This document shows positions 35,092 to 44,535 of a stretch of DNA of 64,000 bases, piece by piece; position 1 is the stretch's first letter; the number at the start of each line of letters is the position of its first letter. The notes under the pieces were generated by a model. The model made no database searches, had not been told where the DNA came from, and saw nothing but the letters and a program-made list of their open reading frames with translations. The DNA is from Diplosphaera chodatii (taxonomy: Eukaryota; Chlorophyta; Trebouxiophyceae; Prasiolales; Stichococcaceae). The stretch covers positions 1,364,001 to 1,428,000 of the forward strand of contig JAALGY010000032.1 of the NCBI GenBank assembly GCA_032358165.1, given 5' to 3'. The position numbers and the translations under genes are program-made.

Positions 35092-36090
35092 TCACCGCTG
35101 ACCCCCTTGCATATGATTCGAGGAATCCACAAGCTGCGACAGCACCTTCAGCTCGGCTGCCCTCTGCGCACATGATGCCGCATTAGGTGAATGTGTGCAG
35201 CCTCAGCATCTACGACTTCGGTGCTTTGCACCCAAGGGGGCGCAGTGCAGCACTGCTATTGCGCATACAGCTTTGCACCCTGTAGTCATACCTCCAGCTC
35301 GGCTGCTTCCTCGGCATTCAACCAGAAGGCTCGCTTCTTCAGGTTCTGTGCTGCGTGCATGAGCGTTTGCTGTGGCAGCGCCTGCAAGCACTGCAGTGGC
35401 GGACCAACATACATCAGGAAGCCGTCGTATGCTCCCAGTCAGACGGTCACAGATGTGTTCTCATGGCGATGGCAAAACCCACAAGCATCCAGATGCATGC
35501 CTGAATCATTTCCGCCTTGCGAGCATCGTCATCACAATCTTGCAGGTATACCGCCAAGTGGCTCATCTGCTGCAGCGCTGGGCTGCCACTGTGATTTGAA
35601 AAGGCCTCCTGCAGCGCCTGCTGCGCACTGGGCTGTGGCTGCAGTGCACTGGAAACCGGCGTCATTTGCATGGATGCCGGATGCCTGGGCCGTGCATGCA
35701 AGCGCCTGCGCCTTGCACACTGCAGCACCTGGCCAGCAGGTGTGACCGCGGGAGTGCTGGATATGCGGTGCGGCAATGCTGTAGAGCTGAGTGGCTGTGA
35801 GCTGAGAGGCGCGCCCGCCGCAGAGGAGATTGTTGCCGTGCCTCCTGCCGGACGCATCACAGGCCTGCCCACGTCGCCCTGGGAGAAACATGCAGATTCG
35901 GTGAAGGTTCACGCCAGAAGCGCAGATGGAACAACATGGCGATGACGATCATGGCGCAATGTCCAGCAGCTGGAACATCGCCATAGTACGGCACAATGTT
36001 CAAGGCGCAGATGACACTGTTGTTGAGGTGTGAGACCTTCAGTGTAAAGCCAGGCCCCGCCAGCCTCTGTGTCGAGTCGATGGTACCCTA
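35092..36090 (-). CDS. Hypothetical membrane protein, 5' end unresolved
   Basis: I do not recognise this gene. Several minus-strand exons look real from composition and splice signals. About 36080-35915 reads GTIDSTQRLAGPGFTLKVSH and a hydrophobic run VICALNIVPYYGDVPAAGHC followed by AMIVIAMLFHLRFW. About 35885-35470 reads a Pro/Ser-rich linker, then VYLQDCDDDARKAEMIQACI and WMLVGFAIAM. About 35440-35300 reads YDGFLMYVGPPLQCLQALPQ and QTLMHAAQNLKKRAFWLNAE. A final short exon reads RAAELKVLSQLVDSSNHMQG with TGA at 35094-35092. At least two hydrophobic segments point to a membrane protein. The first exon is missing. In 36090-36300 two frames compete (ERFIATFSFMLVGEAER versus KWLKLTYMLGSN) and neither has a clear start. 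Confidence 0.5.
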
Positions 36091-36474
36091 GCGCATGTAT
36101 ACGTGATGTGATCAGCAGTGCAACATCTAGCTGTCGGTGCGCAATTAGAGCCCAGCATGTATGTCAGCTTCAACCACTTCAAGCGGGGCCGCGCTCCGCT
36201 TCTCCAACAAGCATGAAGCTGAAGGTGGCAATGAATCTTTCCGTGCAAGCAATGCAGGCATGCGCTCCGTTCATGGCCCTGCAGGGCATCCTGCCAGGCT
36301 GGCAGTAGGAAGTCTGTGCATGGTCTGTCTCAGTGTCTGGCCAGTCCTGCATTCAAGACGTAGCTTGTGCAGGCATCACACCTGCAAACAGGCTGCACTT
36401 AAATAGAACTACGGATGCCGGCATCCCACAGTGACTCGCCCAGGCAAGATAGGCTGCAGTCTGCCAGCAGCGAA

Positions 36475-36486
36475 CCCATAACTAGA
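36475..36486 (+). promoter_or_regulatory. Upstream element of the U5 gene (CCCATAACTAGA)
   Basis: CCCATAACTAGA with two A's before it. The same 12-mer stands upstream of U1, and CCCATAACTCA stands upstream of U2. If placed at -70, as measured for U1, it predicts a U5 start at 36545, which agrees with the expected U5 5' length. It occupies the position of the plant snRNA upstream sequence element (USE), but the sequence differs from the plant consensus RTCCCACATCG. No TATA box is seen near -30. Confidence 0.75.
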
Positions 36487-36544
36487 ACCGCTCAGGCCGC
36501 CATCAGCTGCACATCAGATTGTGAAGCCTCCTGCAGACCATGCC

Positions 36545-36656
36545 AACGGCGAGATCAGCTCTGTTGCCGTACCAATCTTTCGCCTTTTACTAAAGATTGC
36601 CGAGCGTCTGATCTCAACAAGCCGTCTGACCCAATTTTTTCGGCGCTCTCGCGCTT
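36545..36656 (+). ncRNA. U5: U5 spliceosomal snRNA
   Basis: U5 snRNA holds the exon ends in the spliceosome through its invariant loop I. Loop I, CGCCTTTTACT, sits at 36581-36591 between a perfect stem AATCTTT/AAAGATT. A second stem, GAGATCAG (36551-36558) with CTGATCTC (36608-36615), closes the arm. The Sm-binding site AATTTTTT lies at 36633-36640, followed by a GC-rich hairpin (GGCGC-TCTC-GCGCT). The total of about 112 nt matches the usual U5 length. The 5' end is set by the -70 spacing from the upstream element and could be off by a few bases. Confidence 0.92.
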
Positions 36657-36710
36657 CACCCCCCAAAACCCCAACCACACACAACCCCAACCCAACACTT
36701 CCCCCCACAA
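36657..36710 (+). terminator. C-rich 3' element of the U5 gene
   Basis: A pyrimidine/A tract with almost no G or T starts CACCCCCCAAAACCCC right after the terminal hairpin of U5. Equivalent tracts beginning CACCCC follow U1 and U2. The common start point suggests a 3'-end formation signal, replacing the plant or animal 3' box. That function is inference. Confidence 0.6.
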
Positions 36711-36838
36711 GGCCACAACAGGACATCCATCTTCATCCACGCTTGTACTGTCTGATCATACAGCTGCACAACGTCCGATGAATGCCGGGCTGTTGTGACC
36801 GTGATGTACGCAATTGCTGCCCTGCTACTTCTATCAAA

Positions 36839-36850
36839 CCCATAACTAGA
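36839..36850 (+). promoter_or_regulatory. Upstream element of the U1 gene (CCCATAACTAGA)
   Basis: Identical 12-mer to the U5 element, starting exactly 70 bases before the U1 5' end at 36909. No TATA box is visible at -30. Confidence 0.78.
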
Positions 36851-36908
36851 GCCTGATAGAGCAACACAATGATTCAAACAGAATCCTCTCCCAGCCTGTC
36901 AATCGGGC

Positions 36909-37071
36909 ATACTTACCTGTCCGGCCGTTCACCGCGATCACGAAGGCGGTGGCGGGGGAGTTGCACTGCTCGCAGTCCACTCAGCTTGCGGTCGCTCTTT
37001 GGTTGCACCAAGTGTGTAGTCCGACGGAATAATTTATGGTAGGCTGAGGCTTGCGCCTGCGCATCCTCGGC
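36909..37071 (+). ncRNA. U1: U1 spliceosomal snRNA
   Basis: U1 snRNA recognises the 5' splice site. The RNA begins ATACTTACCTG at 36909-36919, the universal U1 5' end complementary to GT donors. Stem-loop I contains GATCACGAAGGCGGTGG, close to the conserved U1-70K loop GAUCACGAAGG. The Sm site AATAATTTATGG is at 37028-37039. The terminal stem-loop pairs GCTGAGG (37043-37049) with CCTCGGC (37065-37071). The length of about 163 nt is typical. The flanking elements match those of U5 and U2. Confidence 0.95.
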
Positions 37072-37112
37072 ACCCCCCAAACAAATCCCCAACACCCCCA
37101 CCCTCCCACCCA
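37071..37112 (+). terminator. C-rich 3' element of the U1 gene
   Basis: CACCCCCCAAACAAATCCCC and further C-rich sequence begins at the last base of the U1 terminal stem and runs about 40 bases. Same start and composition as behind U5 and U2. Confidence 0.6.
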
Positions 37113-37893
37113 CATTGTCGTCACCTTTCATTGAGGATGCCTGAATTTGGTGTGCCACACATGCGCGCGGGAGGACGGCACTCACGCTACCAACGAAGTG
37201 GTATCGTGACGAACATATGTGCGAGTTGAGATCACAGCACATATGGTCATGCTATGCAAAACTGAACACAACAGGCATGGCATCCGTTGCACCAAAACAT
37301 GCGTACTTTAGCCCGCATACCCATGTTGCTGGCTGCTGTGGACTCTTGCAGTGCTTTTGATGTGGCTGAAGCATACGTACTTGTCGAGCTGCCTCACTCT
37401 TTCAGAGATGATATGCTTGGCCATCTTCACGGCGGACATGGAAGAATGTCTGATGGAGAGTGTCCTCGCCGTGTCGTCATTAGGCCTCCCAGCAATTGTC
37501 CTGTGCTTTGTGACGTAATGTGTTCCGCAGCGGGTCAGCAGCATTGTGCATGTCAGCATCGGGCGCTCCCCTCTTGTGGAATTGGGTCATCATAGAGATC
37601 GCAGCACTAAGCATGACACTGAGGTGACACTTTGCTGAATGAAGTTGCGCAGCATTCACACCCTGCAACTGAGGCACGTCTTGCTAGCAGCACGTGATGA
37701 CCATCTGCCGCTGTGGTGGGCCAACTGGTTTGCGCTTGTGTGTCTCCGTGAGCCCAGCACACCCTCCGAGGCGATGCTTGTGTGCCGGCACCATCTGCAG
37801 CCTCTATCTTATGCTGCTGTTGAATGCTGTGCACAACATGTGTGTGAAATTGCACGCAAATGGCAGCCGATACCGCCCTGCATTCTTATACGA
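37113..37893. other. Spacer between U1 and U2, no supported gene
   Basis: About 780 bases between the 3' elements of the convergent U1 (+) and U2 (-) genes. Two plus-strand open frames (37287-37595, 102 codons; 37639-37965, 108 codons) read as possible protein but have no splice partners, and the second would run into the U2 3' region. I saw no U4 or U6 sequence here. Confidence 0.45.
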
Positions 37894-37939
37894 TGGGGTG
37901 TGGGGTTGGGGGAAGGGGGATTTTGGGGTGTGTGGGGTG
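37894..37939 (-). terminator. C-rich 3' element of the U2 gene
   Basis: On the minus strand the sequence right after the U2 terminal stem is CACCCCACACACCCCAAAAT, then more C-rich sequence to about 37894. The CACCCC start and length match the tracts behind U5 and U1, although this gene is on the other strand. That argues against a simple regional composition effect. Confidence 0.6.
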
Positions 37940-38134
37940 AAGCGGCTGGTCGGCGGAGGCGGTAGTGTGAGGCCTCAGCCAACCTGGTGTCCCTGCCGAC
38001 ACAAGTGCCGACGGTGGGTCACCGCCCAGAAAAATACATTTGATCGATGTAATCCAATGGATTACATATCAGCGATCAAACTGATAAGAACAGATACTAC
38101 ACTTGATCTTAGCCAAATAGGCCGAGAAAGGTAT
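37940..38134 (-). ncRNA. U2: U2 spliceosomal snRNA
   Basis: U2 snRNA pairs with the intron branch point. Read on the minus strand it begins ATACCTTTCTCGGCCT at 38134, the plant-type U2 5' end. It continues GGCTAAGATCAAGTGTAGTA (branch-point recognition GTAGTA) and TCTGTTCTTATCAGTTTGAT. Stem IIb is a perfect hairpin ATGTAATCC-ATT-GGATTACAT. The Sm-site run ATTTTT is at 38035-38030. Stem-loop III is GGCGGTG-ACC-CACCGTC, and stem-loop IV closes with GGTTGG/CCAGCC. The total of 195 nt matches plant U2. One small oddity is GGCCTATTTGGCT, where most U2 RNAs have GGCCTTTTGGCT (one extra base in the stem I loop). Confidence 0.96.
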
Positions 38135-38192
38135 GCCTGACCATCGGTTCGCCTGTGGTCTGGATCGTTGGAAGGGAGCGCACGGTTCTGGG

Positions 38193-38203
38193 TGAGTTAT
38201 GGG
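38193..38203 (-). promoter_or_regulatory. Upstream element of the U2 gene (CCCATAACTCA)
   Basis: CCCATAACTCA on the minus strand with its first C 69 bases before the U2 5' end at 38134. It shares CCCATAACT and the spacing with the U1 and U5 elements. No TATA box is visible between it and the start. Confidence 0.75.
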
Positions 38204-38587
38204 TCTGATATCCCGGAGCTCACGGTCAAATGGAGCCCACGGCAGTTGTCCGGTGCTACTCTGGTCGTCGATGCTGTGGTCGACAGGTGGTGCAAGCATG
38301 AGATGCACGTTCAAGAGTTAGCCCTGCAGCTTTGGGACCACAAAAGAGCTGCATGTCACAATGAAGCCGAGCAACCGTACCGCCCATTGGCTAGCACTCC
38401 TATCAATCAGCGCATGATACCCTAAAGCCACACCTGATTTTGTAGACACCATTTAATGTACATCTGAAGAGCTACTGCACGGTGATCAGAACGGACGCTA
38501 CAATTCCATTCATTCGACATCTTGCAAACCTCATATCGCATGCTGGTGTTTGCGACCAGCTGCTATCACCTATGCGCCACGCGTCAC
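38204..38587. other. Spacer between U2 promoter and golgin 3' end
   Basis: About 380 bases with no supported gene. It holds the golgin 3' UTR (minus strand) and sequence upstream of U2. Confidence 0.4.
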
Positions 38588-41500
38588 TCAATGCTCTGAA
38601 GCTGACTCTGGCGCGCACGATGCTGCACCCTGGCTTGCTATGCTGTTGTTGGGTTGCCCGCCAGGCTGAGGGCCTGGGCTCTCGGCCTCTGTCTGGGCAG
38701 CCTCTGCTTGCTGGATCAGGAAGTCAATCCTGCACAGGGGCAGCAAATGATGACAGTCTGAGAGACGTCTGAACAACGGCAGCCACCCTGCGAGCCGCGC
38801 CGGCTGCAACCAGCTGTACCCGGACCGCGCAAGTACAGTCATTGCACACATGCAGGCGCACCACTGGTCGGCGACGCCGCCGCTGGCGCCAGCGTCGGAG
38901 CGGGGGGAGGTGACGCCGTCCTGCGCGGCCCCCGCGACGAGGGAGGCGCCGCTGCGCACCAGCTGGAACGGCGCCGTGGCGACCGCCTTGAGCATGCTGC
39001 GCTGGCCTCGCGCCGCGCCGATGCGCCGCTTATCCTCGTCTGGTGGAGCAAATCCGGAAGCTGTCAGGAACACTGGAGGACAGGCACAAACACTGCCAAA
39101 ACTCGGCGCGGCTCAGCAGCAGGCTGGAGGCCGGTGGCGGGGGCACCGCATCACCTGAGAAGCCCAGCATGCGGGCCATGAGCTGCAGCACGTCGGCCGG
39201 CTGCCCGCGCTCGAAGTACGTGGTCAGCAGCTTGACCACGATGCGGCGGTCCACCATGGCGTCCGTGTCGCTGTTCAGCAGCCGCATCCGCTTCATCGTC
39301 TCCGCTGCAGGCCAACGGATTGGTGTTGACATCAGCTGGCATCTCGACACATCCTTTTGTGCAACACACCAGCGCACACAGCCGCGACTGCAACAGCACA
39401 TGAGCAACCATCCAGCAGCGAAGGCGACACAGGGAGCATCATTCGCAGCGTGGCAGGCCAGGGGGCGGGGGCGCACCCAGGGTGCGGCGCAGCATGGTGG
39501 CCTCCTCCTGCAGGGCGCCCTCCGCCGCGCGGCGCTCCCCCTCCCGCGCCGCCGCCCCCGCCACCTCCCCCTCCAGCCGCGCACACGCCTGCGCCCAGCC
39601 CCCCAACGGCTTGTTCAACACAGGTTGCAAACTGGGTCCAGTGTTCAAGTCAGGGTTCACACCGCCCACCCAAAAATCCCAGGAGCTGGAAGCTGTGCCG
39701 TCACCCCTGGCCTGAAGGATGTGTCTGCTGGACGTGGCACCTGCTCGGCTGCTGTTAGACGGGCGGCGTCTGCCTCCAGGCGGGCACGCAGCTGTCCTGC
39801 CTCAGCGTTGGCGGCCCGCAGCTCCGCACGCAGCCGCTCCGCAGCGTCTGACTCATAGGACAGCTCCCCCAGCACACCCTGCAGCACGAAGGAGCAGCAA
39901 GTGCTTTGTGCAGGCTTCCCCTCACTGCAGCGGCGGGCTGCTACGAGCTACCGGACGGTGTCAGCAAGCGTTGCAAAAGCGCGCCTGCAGCGTGGCGAGC
40001 TCGGCGTCCTTGGCAGCGACGGCGTCCCTCCAGCCGGCTGCCTCTGCCAGCTGGCGCTGCGCCGCCGCCAGCTCCTCCTGCAGCACGGCCCTCACACGGC
40101 TCAGTCCGGTACAGTGCCAAGATGAGGACACACCGGGGATATAGCTGGAGTGCATGGCCACTCAAACTTCAGAACAGCAAGAACCTCAGCGTGTTTTGGC
40201 AACATGTATTTGCGGGGCCGGGCGGCACCTGCAGCGCGGACGAGCGGGCGGTCTCGGCGGCGCGCACCTCCTCCAGCTGGAGGCGCACCTCCGCGTCCAC
40301 CCGCCACGACAGCTTCTCGTCGTCCGCCTCCTGCCCCGACAGCATCGCCGTCTTCATCCTGTGGGGCGCAGCACCCAAGCTCATTCAGGGCCCGAGGATG
40401 CGCACAAGCACACCCTGGCGCGGGCAGGCGCCCGGCGACCTGGGCCGCCATGTCGGAGACGACCAATTTCCCTGCGTCGTACGGTCAGTGGCAGCATCTG
40501 CACTTCACCGGACCAAGGCATTTCGGCTGCCACGGGCGGTGCACGGCACCTGGCGAGCTGGGCCTTGGCGCGGTCGCGCTCGGCCTCCGCCGCCGCCGCC
40601 GCCTGCCGCGCCTCCGCCAGCTGCGCGCCCTCCTCCCGGGCGCCCTGCCGCCGCTGCATCAGCTCCTGCGGGGAGCAGGCACGTGCGACAGCGGTGAGTG
40701 CTCGAAAGGCAGGAAGCGCCAGTCGAAGCGGCAGTGTTTCTGCAGCCTGTACAGGGTGGCCGATGCCGGCTGGACCCAACCTGGAGGCGGGCGACCTCCT
40801 GCTGTGCAGCGTGGAGCTGCGCGAGCTGATCTGCCTCGGCCTGCGGGGCGATGGCGGTCTCTGCCGGCGGCGCGGCTCGCAGCGTCTCGAGCTCCTGCAC
40901 ATGTCACTCATCAGGTTCCAGCCATATCATCTGCAACTTGAAGCGTGTTGAAGATTTGGCACTCGCCACGACCTGGTGCACATGTCCGGCACAGGGAGCA
41001 ACAGTAGTTGAGGTGCACACCTGCTGCAGCTCCTCGCATCGCCGCCTCTGCGCATCCACCTCTGCCCGCGCCCGCTGCAGCTCCATTGCCGCGCCGCCGC
41101 TGCCGTCAAGCGCCGCCGCCGCCGCCGCCGCTGCCTCAGCTGTGTCCAGGCGCCCCTGCAGCTGCTGCACCTGCAGCAGAGTCATTGGTTCTGTTATACA
41201 TCCAGCAGGTGACACCCTGGAAACTAGACACCTTCAGCTTGGCACAGGTGAAGGCCTAGTGCATTTCAACCTGTTCCTGCAGGAGTTGCTGCGCCTGCTG
41301 CGCCGCATGCACCTCCTGCTGCCACGCGGCATCGCGCTCCGCCGCCGCCGACGCGACGGCCTGGTCCTGGCTGTGCTGCCACGCCGCGTCACGGTCCGCG
41401 ACGGCGGCGCTGACGGCGTCCTCCGCCGCCGCGGCCGCGCTCTCCCCCTGCCGCAGCAGCTCCTGCCGCCGCTGCTCGAGCTTCTGCCCCAGCTGCCGCG

Positions 41501-44061
41501 CCTCCGACTGCGCTGCCCGCTGCGCCTGCCGCAGCGCCTCCAGCTGCTCCTGCCAAAACGCCTCGCGCTCCCTGCAGCCAGAGGTGTCACTGGTGACGCC
41601 ACCACGGCCCTGACCTTTGTGGTGCAGTCCAGCGTTGTGGGCCGCTACGCCAGCACATGTGCACACGCTGATCACATGAAGCGCCGCACCCAGTGTGCGC
41701 GGCTCCCTCGGACGCCAGCTGCTGCTGCCGTGCCGCGGCGTCCTGCGCCCGCTGCACCGCCTCCTGCAGCTCATCTGCACGCCGCCGCTCGGCGTCCAGC
41801 TCTGCTTCCAGCTGTCGCTGCGTGTCTGAAGCCGCCTGTTGCATGGCATCGTCCGAACCTCGGCAATATGCACAACTCCGCAGGAGTCGTGTGCATGCAT
41901 TGTGGCATGCACATATGCTAACCCCTCTGCCAGGCAGGGACCAGTTTACTGTGCAGCATCAGCTGATCACCTGCTGGTGGGACAGCTGCTGTTGTACTGC
42001 CGCATGCGCCTCTCTCTCAGCGGCCAGCTGCGCTGTGAGCGCTTCACATTGCGCAGTGGCATCATCCGCAGCTGTGCGCGACGCGTCTGCCTGCTGCTCC
42101 GCATCTGCAGCAGCTGCCTGGGCCGCATCTGCGGCCGCCTGCCACTGCTCTGCCTGCTGCTGGGCTTGCTCCCGCTCGGCAGCGGCGGCCTCTGCGCTGC
42201 CCTCAAGGGTCTGCACGCGCTGCCGCAGCGAGTCCAGCTCCTGCCGAGCGGCCTCGGCATCCGCGGCTGCAGCTGCTGCAGCCGCCCGCTGCTGCTCCGC
42301 CTCGGCGACGGCGTGGTCCGCTGCCCGCTGAGCAGCTTCCGCCGCTTGCTGTGTGTCGCGTAGTGCTGCCTGTGTGTTCGTATCAGCGACAGCGGGTGCG
42401 CCGGCATGCTGGGCCTCATCGAGCTCAGCCTGCAGCCGCTGCACGTCTGCCTGAGCGGCTCCTGCCACAGCCTGCCAGTGGCGCAGCTGTGCCTCGGCGC
42501 GTTCAGCTGCCTCCCGCTGCTCGGCCAGCTCTGCTGCGGCGTCACCATCAGCTGCCGGCGATGCGTCTGCCAATGCCTGCGGCGGGGCACTTCTGAGCGC
42601 GTGCAGCTCCTGGCGGAGGGCTGCCGCCTCGGCTGCGTGCGCCTCGAGGCGTGTCTCCCAGTCGTCCTCCGCATCCCGCAGCCTGTCCTCCGCCTGCAGC
42701 ATGTCGCAGGGCGCTGCGGACATTGCATCAGGAAGGGAACCGCCTGACGGCAGCTTGCCACCGCAGCATGCCAGGAACGATGGTACCGCTCGTGGGCACC
42801 GTGCCACATGCCACAAAGTGAGGGAGGTGTCCACCTCCGCGACGGCGGCCTGCTGTGCGCCCAGCTGCTGCCGCGCGGCGTCCAGCTCCGCATGCAGCTC
42901 GTCCCGCTCCCGCTGCAGCGCCGCGGCCTGCTCCCCCGCCGCCGCCGCTTGACGCTCGGCATCCTCCTCGGCCGAGCTCGCTGAGGCGACGAGCTGCGCC
43001 TTGAGACGCTGCAGCTGGCTCCGCAGCTTGACGACCTCCTCAGCGTCTGGTGGCACCCCTGGTTCTGTGCCGTTCTGCAGGGGTGCGCTCGCTGGAGGGG
43101 GCGCAGCCGGCGGCTGTGCATAGCTGCCCTGCTGCTGTTGAGGTGCGTCGCTGCCCGGGCTGCTCGCAGGAGGCTCCTCGGCAGCTGCTGAGGTGGCAAT
43201 GGCATTTGGTGCGGCGGGCAGACTCACAGGCACCAATCCTGGCTGCGGCTGCAAGTCAATGACCCCAGCGCTTCTGCTGGGCTGGTCATCTGGTCGTGGC
43301 ACATGTGATACACTCGAGGTGCTGCTGATGTCTGCGTTGCCGGCGACAGGAGGCGCAGCACTGTGCTGTTCTGTCACCCTGCATTGTCATGTCAGCAACA
43401 TATCTGCACCAGCCACATGGAGATACCATTGAGGCAGGATGCATATGCGTCACACTCGTCATGCCGAATGCAATTGCCTGCCTAAGGCGCGGACCTGGTG
43501 GGCGGCGGTTTGCCACCGCGTGCCCTGTCCTCAGCAAGCCGAGCTTTGAGTGCGGCGAGACGTGACTCTGTCGAAACAGCTGCTCCAGATGCTGATCTGC
43601 CGCCGACAGATGCAGGCTGCACTGGTGGCTGCTTTGCTGCCTGTGGCAATGGCTGCGTTGCTGGTGGCCATACAGGCTGCGATGCAGGCTGAGATGCTGA
43701 CTGCGGCACGAGTGGCTGCATTGGCACCGGCGGGCCCGGCTGGCCGTGCAGATGTTCGAATGTGCGCTCAGGCGATGGCGCCAGCTGGGATACCGCCCTC
43801 TGCAGCAGGCCGGCGCTCTGCTGCTGGCCGTCCCAGACCTGCTGCCGGTCCGCATCCTTGCCGGGCTCCTGTGTTCCCATGCGCATGCTTGTGGATGACG
43901 CATGGGCGGGGTACTGGTACAGCATTGGTTACCATACAACCACCCACCAAGAAGTCGGCTGCCTGGTTGAACGCTTCATCGGTGAGCTTTGCGACCCTGT
44001 TTTGCACGCCAGAGGCGACGCTGGAGAACCTGCCCCACACCGAGCTTCGCTTGTCGCTCAT
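38588..44061 (-). CDS. Golgin with GRAB domain (GC3/GC4 type), long coiled coil
   Basis: A cis-Golgi tethering protein, similar to Arabidopsis golgin candidates GC3/GC4. It starts at Met 44061 (MSDKRSSVWGRFSSVASGVQ) and ends at TGA 38590-38588. After a Pro/Gln-rich section it has about a dozen exons of Ala/Gln/Glu heptad coiled coil, for example EEVVKLRSQLQRLKAQLVAS and QDAAARQQQLASE in the middle and RLRAELRAANAEAGQLRARL and EGALQEEATMLRRTL near the C-terminus. The C-terminal exons carry the GRIP-related ARF-binding (GRAB) block VDRRIVVKLLTTYFERGQPA and DVLQLMARMLGFS, then DKRRIGAARGQRSMLKAVAT. The typical tail is ADQW joined across an intron to IDFLIQQAEAAQ. The GRAB block binds ARF-family GTPases on Golgi membranes. 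The coiled coil is very Ala-rich. Exact borders of the many small exons are approximate. Confidence 0.82.
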
Positions 44062-44535
44062 GTGTTCAGATCACATTGCTGCCAGCTGAGCGCAGTTGAT
44101 ACATCTACAGGGGCAACGCCTACATTGATGTGACACTTTACTTGAGGGCGTTTGACCCGCTCTGTTCGCAGTATCAGCCGTGAGGAGCCTGCACTGCCAG
44201 GAGAGCGATCCAGGCAAGTCGAGTGCAATTTGGGCGCGGCATTAGCTCCACAGACACAAGCGAGCTGACCGTCTGTCCGAGACAAAGCTGCGTCATGAGG
44301 GGTTCCACCGCCACACCATCGTAGACGTATGAATGTTCACCGCCAATGGGCCTTCGGCCTGGAAAGGGCCCTGCCGTCGGGCGAAAAATTGGCGTTGCAA
44401 CGTCTGGCGTGAGCTTCGACTCCCTTGGACGTTTGAGCATTTGCACCATCGCAGCGTGCGCGTGGAGCTCAATCCTTGCGTCCTCCTTCTCAACAGTCAA
44501 TGTCTAGCCGTGCGTGTGTTGCAGTGTAGCATCGC
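44062..44535. promoter_or_regulatory. Divergent upstream region of golgin and His-Me finger genes
   Basis: These 474 bases separate two divergent start codons. No coding signal or clear core promoter motif was seen. Confidence 0.4.

Noticed and set aside
37287..37965. Two plus-strand open frames of about 100 codons between U1 and U2
   Set aside because: No splice partner, no recognisable family, and the second overlaps the U2 3' element and 3' end; likely chance.
40150..40951. Long plus-strand open frames over the golgin gene
   Set aside because: Mirror frames of the Ala/Gln/Glu coiled-coil codons; the minus strand carries the GRAB domain and heptads.
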